A stretch of 14,514 bases of DNA from Thalassiosira profunda (Eukaryota > Bacillariophyta > Thalassiosirophyceae > Thalassiosirales > Thalassiosiraceae). The stretch is from NCBI GenBank assembly GCA_036939355.1, contig JALLAP010000383.1, forward strand, positions 1-14,514, in the 5' to 3' direction. Of the stretch, positions 1-7,785 are shown one piece after another (positions within the stretch are counted from its first letter, which is position 1; every line of letters starts with the position of its first letter). Under the pieces are notes generated by a model, which worked only from the letters and a program-made list of their open reading frames with translations, did not search any database and had not been told where the DNA came from. The position numbers were made by a program, and so were the translations under genes.

Positions 1-4
1 AGAC

Positions 5-1674
5 ATGCTCGAGGAGCTGGACAGAATTGTGGAGGAGGAGTTGGTGGACACCTCGGGCTCCAACGAAGACGACGCCAGCGCGGAAGTTGGTGGCGCCAAC
101 ATCTCCCCTGTTGCCTACGATTCGAGGGCGACTGTGAAGTTCACGGTTTCACCCAACGAGAAGCGTACGAGCGTTGAGAGCGTTGATATGAGACTGACCA
201 AGACTCCCGTGGGTCTCTACACCATGATGATGAAGGAGAAGGTGGGATCGGTCCAGCAGACGATCAGTAAGTTCCATCGTTTGAGATGCTGCCTCGTCAC
301 ATTCATATCTTATGCTCACGTTCTACGCTTCGTCGATCACGATAGACACTTGCAACTTGGCGTCCATCACGCTGGCTTTGGATACCCTCGATATCCAGTG
401 CAGCGTCTCGGATATCTTCCTGTCCCTCACGTTGCCGGTGGACTGGGTCGTCGGGAATGGGCTGACTCTTGCTCAAGTGTTCGACGTTCTTGTTAAAATG
501 TGCGGATCGACCAACGAGGATGAATTGCTCCTGCAGGGTGTCGACGTCAAATGCTTTCACTTAGACGAAGGGCTGGCCGACATCGAATCGTTGCACGAGT
601 ACTTGAGGTTGTCTCTGCCCTGCCCGGATAGCGTCATCATCGCGAACTTCAACACCCGAATTGCGAGGGATTCTCAGCACGAAGGAGGGCACTTCAGTGT
701 CATATCAGGCTACGACGAAGAGAAAAGGATTGTGTCCATTGCGGACGTTCACCCTAAGAAGTATTCCGCTCACTGGGCTTGCTCCCTGGACAAACTGTTT
801 CTAGCGATGACCGATAAGGATTCGTCTTCGAAGAGAGCTAGAGGGTTGATCAGCATCTGCAAGTCCTCCACGGTGGAGCTTGCAGCCTCCACGGTTTTGG
901 ACAAACTGAACACTACAGTCAGTTTCCGCTGTCCGTCGTTTGGAAAAGAGGAGCAGATGTGGTGAGTATCGCACCAACTGTTGGACTTTGCATCAACTCT
1001 TTCCGTTCGATAGCAAACAAACGCATCCAATTCTTCTTCCTGCACACAGGCTGAGCTGCTGGGGCAATATCCGGGGCTTCGAATCCCACACAAACATGGG
1101 TGGTCTGTCGGCTTTGGCTCTCGCTCTCAGTGGATTCCTATCGGACGAGGACATGTTTGAGCTCGGCATTCAGCGTTCGATTAGCGCAGACGAGATCGCG
1201 TGGACATTGGAGCTCGACATCTGCGCCTTGCTCAACGGGGTCGTCCAGCCTGACGAGATCGCCGAGTATAGCCGCGCCGCGATCGAAACTCTTGGAATTA
1301 ACTTGAAGGTCTACACTGAGGAGGCGGACGAAATGGACCTTAGCAGTGCGGAATGTCTGTCGTCGTTCCTGCGCAATCACATCGGAGGAGGAGTTGGCGT
1401 CGCCTTGGTGTTGGTCGATATCAACGAAACGATCGGGTTCGAGGCCATCAAAGTTGACGAAAAGTCCGAGGCCGCCGCACTCGACCACGGCGTCTCGCAC
1501 TGGTGCGTGTTGGTCTCAGTGCGGGACGATCTATCCGCCATCATTGCAGACCCTCGCGCCAAGTCGTACGGTCGGCTGTGGAAGTGCAAGTTGTGCAACT
1601 TGGTCAATGGTATGAAGGCCGAGAAGGGGGGTCGCCGTCTTGTGGTCCTCCGCTCTCCAAGGCGCCTCTACTGA
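5..1674 (+). CDS. Phytochelatin-synthase-like protein with tandem catalytic and pseudo-catalytic domains (5' end possibly incomplete)
   Basis: Three exons (5-266, 346-961, 1050-1674) join in frame to 500 residues. Phytochelatin synthases are papain-fold enzymes that join gamma-Glu-Cys units from glutathione into metal-binding peptides. Domain 1 (about 65-290) shows Cys90 in TCNLASITLALDTL, matching the family CGLAS helix, then a GLTLAQVFDV segment, His203 in EGGHFSVISGY and Asp221 in IADVHPKKY. The His-Asp spacing of 18 equals that of the plant enzyme (H162, D180). Domain 2 (about 300-500) repeats the pattern: GGLSALALALSGF with Gly310 where the Cys should be, His443 in SHWCVLV and Asp460 in IIADPRAKSY. 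It is therefore probably a non-catalytic copy. The N-terminal 60 residues are acidic and unrecognised. The ATG lies four bases inside the window, so coding sequence may continue upstream. The family call is firm for domain 1 and good for domain 2; activity on glutathione is inferred. Confidence 0.82.
267..345 (+). other. Intron 1 of the phytochelatin-synthase-like gene (79 nt, phase 1)
   Basis: The donor reads CA|GTAAGT and the acceptor GATAG|ACAC. Splicing brings the exon-1 frame into the exon-2 frame and puts the catalytic cysteine (TCNLAS) directly after VQQTI. The acceptor has only a modest pyrimidine tract, but the join restores the family's conserved helix. Confidence 0.8.
962..1049 (+). 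other. Intron 2 of the phytochelatin-synthase-like gene (88 nt, phase 2)
   Basis: Donor TGTG|GTGAGT and acceptor TTCTTCCTGCACACAG|GCTG, with a good pyrimidine tract. The join makes a Trp codon (TG+G, residue 293). It falls between the two catalytic-type domains, at a domain boundary. Confidence 0.85.
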
Positions 1675-1831
1675 CGAGCTACAGCGCTTGGGGAAGACAA
1701 ACATGTTTTGTAAAGAATAAGTGTTAGTAAAAAGGGGCAGAAGATTTGTCGTTCGCATCCGCCGTGCCGAGCCGGAGGGAATGTAGGCACCGGTACGCGT
1801 CGCGACGACGATCTGCCTCGCTGACGCACTT
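1675..1831. terminator. Convergent 3' region between the phytochelatin-synthase-like and GST-HIT genes
   Basis: These 157 nt lie between two facing stop codons. An A/T-rich patch at about 1700-1735 (TAAAGAATAAGTG, then GTAAAAAG) is a plausible plus-strand polyadenylation region. No clear AATAAA was seen on the minus strand. The two 3' UTRs probably overlap. Confidence 0.4.
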
Positions 1832-3148
1832 CTACCCAAACGTCGGCACCATCTTCCTCCCGCCCAGCACGTGCACGTGCAAATGCATCACCTCCTGCCC
1901 ACCGTCCGGGCCGTCGTTTATCACGATCCGCGCGCCGTCGCCGAACCCCAGCGATGCGTCCTTGGCAATTTCTCCGGCGGCCACAAGCAACTTGCCCAGG
2001 ATGTCGGTGTGCTCCGCCGTGGCCTGCCGCAGATTGGTCAGCCCTTGCCGGTCCTTTGGAATCACCAGCACGTGCGCGGGCGCCAGCGGATTGATGTCCT
2101 TGAAGGCAAGAAGGTGCTCGTCCTCCAGCACTTTCGCCGCGGGAATCTCCCCCGCGATGATTTTGTCGAAGATTGTTGCGGGCGCCGCATCCCGCAATCC
2201 GGCGAGCCAGATGCCGTCCCACCGATGGTTCTTTTCCTCCCACGAGTTGACGAGCGGGTCCATGATTTCGTCGTAGACTTTGGCAAACACCTCGTCCTTG
2301 GCGCGGACGTTCTCGAACCACCTCGCAAGCTTGGGAGGCAGGGGCGGCTGCGGATTGCTCGTATCATCGTCGAATTTGGGCAGCATGTAGTTGGCAAAGA
2401 CCAGCGACGGGAAGAGGGTTGCATCGGCCAGGCTGATTTCCTCTCCGCAGAGATATGTGCTCTCCCCGTCTCCCAGGAATCCCTCGATGACCTTCAGGTG
2501 CTTCCGATAGGCGGCCAATGCACTCTTTCGATCGGCGTAATCTCCCAGTGGCAACCTGGAGGCAGGTTTGTAGAGGCAGCCTTGGATGGTGGTGAGGTAC
2601 ACGTCGTGCCATCGGCAAATTTGGCTGCTCTTCGGGTGATTTGGCAGAAAGGACGGGCCAAGCGTGGCATACTCCGACAGGAGGTACCGCGCGATAACAT
2701 CGCTCTCGGCCAGGCTGTCAATGCCGTAGGCGTTGTCCTTCTTCTGAATGCTCAGGCAGGGCATCAGCCCCTGCGGAGAGCGCTGCAGGTATTCCTCTGA
2801 TTTGAGCCCCCCGAGGGCCATCGGGGAGACGATCTCGACCTGCTCGCTCGAGATGCCCTTCTTGTAGAGAATGATGCGACAGCGGGCGCCATTATTGGAT
2901 ACGGGCATGTCGTACAGCACGTGGTCGGCGGTGGAGGTGGAGGATGCGCTCATGATTGTCAGCGTGGTTTGGGCGGGGGCGGTTGCAATTGTCTGCGTCG
3001 GTGTCGAGCGCCCGCGAGGATGCCTAATAACTTGTGCGTGCGATGCCGGAACGACCGTTTTGGCCACGGAGGGCTGAAACGCCGCGGAAGCGTCGGCGCG
3101 GAGGGTGAGGGCGAGGATGAGGAGGCCTGTTAGGAGGCCGCTGACCAT
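1832..3148 (-). CDS. Plastid-targeted glutathione S-transferase / HINT-type HIT fusion
   Basis: Single exon, 438 residues from the ATG at 3148. Residues 1-22 form a signal peptide (MVSGLLTGLLILALTL core) ending ADASA|AFQP, like the ASAFAP import motif of secondary plastids. Residues about 74-161 are a thioredoxin-like GST N-domain, with a GLMPCL cis-proline (P130) and an ES pair (148-149) typical of the glutathione site. Residues about 171-291 are the helical GST C-domain, with the N-capping SLAD at 239-242. Residues about 324-438 are a HINT-type HIT domain (TIFDKIIAGEIPAAKV, NDGPDGGQ) ending in HLHVHVLGG; the middle His424 is the expected nucleophile for AMP transfer. The frame stays open to an ATG at 3280, but the signal peptide and the nearby opposite gene favour 3148. 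A further ATG at 2953 would give a form without the presequence. Domain calls are firm; plastid location is inferred. Confidence 0.88.
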   Translation of the reverse strand: MVSGLLTGLLILALTLRADASAAFQPSVAKTVVPASHAQVIRHPRGRSTPTQTIATAPAQTTLTIMSASSTSTADHVLYDMPVSNNGARCRIILYKKGISSEQVEIVSPMALGGLKSEEYLQRSPQGLMPCLSIQKKDNAYGIDSLAESDVIARYLLSEYATLGPSFLPNHPKSSQICRWHDVYLTTIQGCLYKPASRLPLGDYADRKSALAAYRKHLKVIEGFLGDGESTYLCGEEISLADATLFPSLVFANYMLPKFDDDTSNPQPPLPPKLARWFENVRAKDEVFAKVYDEIMDPLVNSWEEKNHRWDGIWLAGLRDAAPATIFDKIIAGEIPAAKVLEDEHLLAFKDINPLAPAHVLVIPKDRQGLTNLRQATAEHTDILGKLLVAAGEIAKDASLGFGDGARIVINDGPDGGQEVMHLHVHVLGGRKMVPTFG

Positions 3149-3319
3149 GTTGGGGTGGTGATCATGTGTGCTCGGCGCTGTGTCTGCTGCGCAACCGAGG
3201 GTGATGGGTGACGGGGAGCCACTCATTTTCGGCCCGGATTTCATTTCCCCCGCCTCATCTTGACAGCACTGCAACACCATTCACTCCACATTGCAAATTG
3301 CAGCCCCCCCCCGACGACA
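3149..3319. promoter_or_regulatory. Divergent promoter shared by the GST-HIT and desulfurase-TtcA genes
   Basis: The 171 nt between two outward-facing start codons must hold both 5' UTRs and promoters. No TATA box was seen. The stretch includes a short repeat (ATTGCAAATTGCAG, about 3291-3304) and a run of nine Cs just before the plus-strand start. Assignment rests on position only. Confidence 0.45.
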
Positions 3320-6300
3320 ATGAGCTCCGCCGCCCCCTCCGCCGCCGCCGAGATGGAGTGCGGCACCTCCCTCGCCGAGGACGCGTGGGCGGCGGCTCCT
3401 CCGGCAGCGGCCGCCGCCGCAACAACTAAGGGAGGCGACGCCCCACCCACCTCCTCCACCTCGGCGGAGGAGGCGTGGACCAAGATCCACACGCTGCGCG
3501 CCCGCCTCGCCACCGACGTCGTCTGCGACCCTCATCCCTCAAACATTGATGGAGGCAGCGCGGAGTACAATTTCCCCACGTTCGTCTCGCCCTACGAGCA
3601 CCCTGCTAAATCCTCTGAGGCGGGCCAACCACGCAAGGGCATGGCGATTCCCCTCGTGTACTGCGACCAGACGGCGAGCCAGCGCCCCGTCAAATCGATC
3701 GAGGAGTATTTGAGGAGGACGTCGATGCCGTGCCACGCCAACACGCACACGGTGAGTGACTTCTGCAGTTGTGCGCCCATAATATTCGGTGTGCCTGCAA
3801 TGTGTGCACGTGATGTGCACATTTGTTTATCTGCCTCTGCACCAATCTCAAATAACTATCTATGCCACTTCAATGCGCCCAGAACATCACCTACACCGGC
3901 TCCCAATCGACGGCTTTCGCCGCCGAGGCCCGCCAGATCGTGGGGGAGTGCACCAACGCCCGCATCACCGGCAAGGCCGCATTGGACACGGTCATCTTCG
4001 GGGGGAACGGCGTCACCGGCGCGGTGGCCATTCTGGTGGACTGCCTCAATTTGCGCGGAGTGGCGGAGGCAGCGAGCCACGAGAAGAAGGATATGAGGCC
4101 GGTGGTCTTCGTGGGACCGCACGAGCACCATTCCAACCTATTGCCGTGGCGGGAGTCGGGGTGCGAGGTGGTCCCGATCCCGGAGCGGGCATCGGACGGA
4201 ACGGTGGATGTGGAGGAGCTGGAACGGCGGCTGCAACTCCCGCGCTACAGTGCCTCGTCGGGGCGGCTGCGCATGGGGGCCTTCTCGGCGGTCTCCAACG
4301 TCACGGGCCTCATTGCCGACGTCGACCGCATCGCCATCACGTTGCACAGGGACGGCGCCCTGGCCTTCTTCGATTACGCGAGCGGGGCCCCGTACGCCAA
4401 AATGGACATGAATCCCAGTCCTGTCCAAGTCCAAGAGGCAGCGAAGGAAGGAGAGATCGTCGATCCATCGAAGGACGCCATTTACTTCAGCCCGCACAAG
4501 TGCTACGGCGGCACGTCGACGCCCGGCGTGTTGGTGATCAAGAAGCGCCTCGTCTCCCAGACCAATCCGCCGTCGGTGGCGGGCGGGGGCACCGTCTTCT
4601 ACGTGACAAACGAAGATCACCGATTTCTATCGAACCGCGTCGAGCGGTACGAGGGTGGGACGCCCGACGGGATCGGCGTTCAGCGCGTGGGGTTGGCGCT
4701 GCTGGCCGGGCGGAGGATTGCCGGCGAGTACGAACGCCTCGCGCGGTCCGCAGCGACGGATGGCGCTGAGCAGGGCCTGCTACCGCCCCTGACGTTGCTG
4801 GAGTACGAATGCGCGACGCACGATCGGGTGATGGCGCGGCTGAAGAACGACGCGCCCAACCTGATCGTGCTGGGCGCCACTGACGACGGTGAAACGACTG
4901 GGGTCGCGCCTCTGTCTGCGTGCGCGGGACGGCACCTCCCCGTCTTCTCCTTCCTAATACGCTGCGGCCGTCGCTTCCTCCACTACAATTACGTCTGCGC
5001 TGTTCTCAACGACGTCTTCGGCATTCAATCCCGGGGCGGGTGTCAGTGCGCGGGGCCGTACTCCCAGCGATTGTTGGGGCTTACTGCAATCGCGAAATCG
5101 GGCGAGGAGGTGCCCAACGAGGCCAACCGGCAGATCGAGCGGGCCCTCCTGCGCGCAGACCGGCCGTGCGAGCTCTTGCGTCCGGGGTACACGCGCCTCA
5201 GCCTTCCTTTCAAGGGACTGCGCGAAGAGGAAGCCGAGTACGTCACAGAGGCGCTGATTTGGGTGGCGAAGAACGGCTGGGCGCTCTTGCCGCAGTATCG
5301 ATGCGACCACAAGACGGGCGAGTGGCGCCACTGGAGTCGGCAGGGCAAGCCCCTGGGGAAGAGCGAGCGGCGGTGGCTCAGCCACTATGACATCCTCGCG
5401 CCGACTGATGCGCCGATGGAGGCTGCCAATGCCAGTTGTTCTTTCTTGGACGATGTCGCAGGGTGCGCAGAAAGTGCCAAAGCTAGCCGCCGTCGCCTCG
5501 ACCAAGCGATAGAGAATGCCAACGCCATCCTGGAATCGTCCAAGAGCGATCCTCGATTCTTGGCGGAGGTGGAAAAGATGAATTCTGCCGATGGCATGCT
5601 TGGGAGTGGAGGCAATACCAATGCAGGGGAAGGAGGCATCGATAACACTCTGGAGGACTTGCGATGGTTCGCCTATCCTCAGGAGGTTGCTCACAACCTA
5701 CGCGAGGGACGCGATGTCGTCCCACGAACTTTCGAGGACGACTCTCTCTTGGGAGGGCTGTTCCTCCGAATGGATGGCCAGCGCAGGCCAAATGATGCGG
5801 CTGGCAGCCGTGCGGATGTGAAGCCATCTACCGACGCCGCTCTGACTACAGACACGCACATGAAAGAAAGCTCAGCCGTGGTGGCGTCAGGCATCGTTGC
5901 ATTCCGAGATGGAGATCACATGGGAGAGGCGCCATTCGAGGAGGTCAAGGCTGGATACGAAGACGGCGAGCTCTCGGAAGCATGCGAAATTTACGCCACG
6001 GACAAAGATGATTGGGTGGCAATCAGTGACTTCATTGAGGGTGGCGCAAGACCAGAAGAGAACAGCGCGATTGCTGCAAATGAGTCAGCGAGCTGTAGGA
6101 AGCGTGATCTATCCGCCATGGAGGAGGATTCGCCCTCCTGTGAGCGTGGCATCAACTCGATGAAGATTGAATCCAGCCCTTCTGATGCAATGGATGCATC
6201 GCCTACTCCAATCTCAACACAAACGAATGGCAATCTCCTACCAGCTGCAGAGAAGCGCGAGAAGAAGAAACCGTCACGCGACTGTTCTCAGTGGGGCCAG

Positions 6301-7712
6301 TGCTCCGTTCCACACATTGCTCCTTCGGATGCTCTTGCAGCCACAGCTGTTTCAATAGAAGGCAGTGACAATGCTGGAGAAAAGAACATCACGCTCGATA
6401 CCGTTGATACGTCAAACGCATCAGCGGAAGCCCCAATGAGCAACAAGAGGAAAAAGAACAAAGGAAAGATCAAGCCTCCACCCAAAATGATGCGCTTCAT
6501 TACCCAGGCGATGATCCAGTGGGATATGATCCAAGAAGGAGATCGTCTCTTGCTGGGACTCTCTGGTGGTAAAGATTCTCTCAGCTTGCTCCACTGCCTC
6601 CTGGAATTTCAGCGCAAGCTTCCCATAACTTTTGATATCGAGGTGAGTATCCGACCCAGCATTATCTTGATGTTATGGTCGTCACCTCTCATCCTGTCTG
6701 CCAATCTGTTTTAGGTTTGCACAATCGATCCGATGACGCCATCGTTCGACCCTTCGCCACTCATCCCTTATGTGGAAGGGCTAGGACTGAAATATCACTA
6801 TATCAGAGATGACATTGTGGAGCGGGCTGCTAACTCGGGCAAAGATGGAAAGACAGTGTCCTCCCTCTGCGCCTTTTGTGCTAGAATGAAGCGTGGCAAC
6901 CTCTACTCCTGCGCGAGGAAGAATAACTGCAACAAGCTTGTGTTAGGTGAGTGATCACTCTCTTGGAAACAAGGTCTCAGCCCACCTTCGCCTGAATCTG
7001 ATTCTTTGCTTTGACCGCAGCGCAACATCTTGATGATTGTGCTGAATCCTTCCTCATGAGTGTGATGCACAACGGATTCGTCCGGACGATGAAGGCCCAC
7101 TATCAAATCAATGCGGGCGACATTTCGGTGATTCGTCCTCTGGCCTATTGCCGGGAAAATCTCATGACCGAATTTGCGAAGTCGGCCAACTTACCGGTCA
7201 TCAATGAGAATTGCCCTGCCTGCTTCGAAGAGCCGAAGGAAAGGGCGCGGGTGAAGAAGCTCCTCTCGAGGGAGGAGACTCTGTACCCCAATCTTTACGA
7301 TAACGTGCGCCGAGCCTTGATCCCGGTTATGCACGACGACTCGACATCCATCATGCGCAGTTACTTGGAGGAAACGATTGCGAAGAGTCGCAAAGTCCCT
7401 GGAAAGTCGAAGAAGGCAAAAGGAACCAATGTCGGCGCGAGCAATGGATCAGAGGAGCACAAGAGAACCTTTCCCACCAATGGCGATGTTTCGTCCAAAA
7501 ATACATCCAGCCTCGAGTCGGCTACGGAAGAAGAGCTCGTCGCCGAGTTGGCGAGGCGAAGGGCGGCAAAGTACAAGCTGTCAGGGGCGATGAAGAGACT
7601 CCCATATGGCGGTGAGGTCACTGGCGATACATTGCCAGAGGATGCAACTGGACAAGTTTGCACCGTAGACGGACGGGATGGCACGATTCGTTGCACAGAG
7701 CTTATGGAGTGA
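3320..7712 (+). CDS. Cysteine-desulfurase-like class V aminotransferase fused to a TtcA-type tRNA thiolase
   Basis: Exons 3320-3751, 3883-6642, 6715-6946 and 7021-7712 join to 1371 residues. After an Ala-rich N-terminus, about 111-640 is a PLP-dependent class V (NifS/SufS-like) domain: VYCDQTASQRP, PHEHHSNLLPW (His226/227), FFDYASGAPY, the PLP lysine Lys350 in SPHKCYGG, and GGCQCAGP with Cys533 at the position of the persulfide cysteine. A conserved RWFAYPQEV follows near 738. A low-complexity acidic linker with a basic KRKKNKGK patch leads to a PP-loop domain from about 1013: SGGKDS at 1038-1043, C1116xxC1119 followed by ARMKRGNLY, AQHLDD, VIRPLAYCRE and C1206xxC1209, matching bacterial TtcA (2-thiocytidine in tRNA), including the three cysteines of its Fe-S cluster. 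The natural reading is a sulfur donor and acceptor enzyme on one chain. The ATG at 3320 has A at -3. Both domains are firmly recognised; the tRNA target is inferred. Confidence 0.88.
3752..3882 (+). other. Intron 1 of the desulfurase-TtcA gene (131 nt, phase 0)
   Basis: Donor ACG|GTGAGT and acceptor CGCCCAG|AACATC. It joins ANTHT to NITYTGSQ inside the aminotransferase domain. It is the longest intron in the window and holds the GTGCAC-rich dyad at 3803-3823. Confidence 0.88.
3803..3823. promoter_or_regulatory. GTGCAC-rich dyad motif, intronic copy
   Basis: TGTGCACGTGATGTGCAC at 3803-3820 contains a CACGTG core (3807-3812) and two GTGCAC palindromes. It matches the reverse complement of 11170-11187 at 17 of 18 bases. 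GATGTGCACATT at 3812-3823 matches the palindrome at 12928-12939 at 11 of 12. It looks like a transcription-factor site (bZIP or bHLH type), but no factor can be named. Confidence 0.35.
6643..6714 (+). other. Intron 2 of the desulfurase-TtcA gene (72 nt, phase 0)
   Basis: Donor GAG|GTGAGT and acceptor CAATCTGTTTTAG|GTTTGC. The join gives FDIE-VCTIDP in the TtcA domain. Its length is a multiple of three, but retention gives an in-frame TAG at the acceptor (6712-6714), truncating the protein just after the PP-loop. Confidence 0.88.
6947..7020 (+). other. Intron 3 of the desulfurase-TtcA gene (74 nt, phase 1)
   Basis: Donor TTAG|GTGAGT and acceptor TTTGACCGCAG|CGCAAC. The join makes LVL-A-QHLDD, matching the TtcA segment after its CxxC motif. 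Confidence 0.88.
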
Positions 7713-7785
7713 AATGAATGAGATTTAGTTCGTTATCCAGCAATAAGTAGTCGAATCGCCGTGGCATTACGTCGACAGAGTCAGG
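7713..7785. terminator. 73-nt convergent spacer between facing stop codons
   Basis: Only 73 nt separate the stops of the desulfurase-TtcA and amine-oxidase genes. CAATAAGTAG near 7740 may serve as the plus-strand polyadenylation signal. The 3' UTRs must overlap or run into the opposite coding region. Confidence 0.4.

Noticed and set aside
1096..1674. The second phytochelatin-synthase-like domain as a separate gene starting at the ATG at 1096.
   Set aside because: The intron at 962-1049 has strong splice signals and joins the frames exactly. A separate gene would need a promoter inside coding sequence and would lose the start of the domain.
3149..3280. N-terminal extension of the GST-HIT protein from the ATG at 3280.
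   Set aside because: The extra 44 residues look like leader sequence and would bury the signal peptide. It would also leave only 39 nt to the opposite start.
3260..3319. An earlier start of the desulfurase-TtcA protein at 3260.
   Set aside because: The codon is TTG, not used as a normal start in nuclear eukaryotic genes. The ATG at 3320 has a good context.
3789..4769. A 326-codon plus-strand frame overlapping the desulfurase exon.
   Set aside because: It is Arg/Gly-rich with no motifs, while the other frame has every class V aminotransferase signature.
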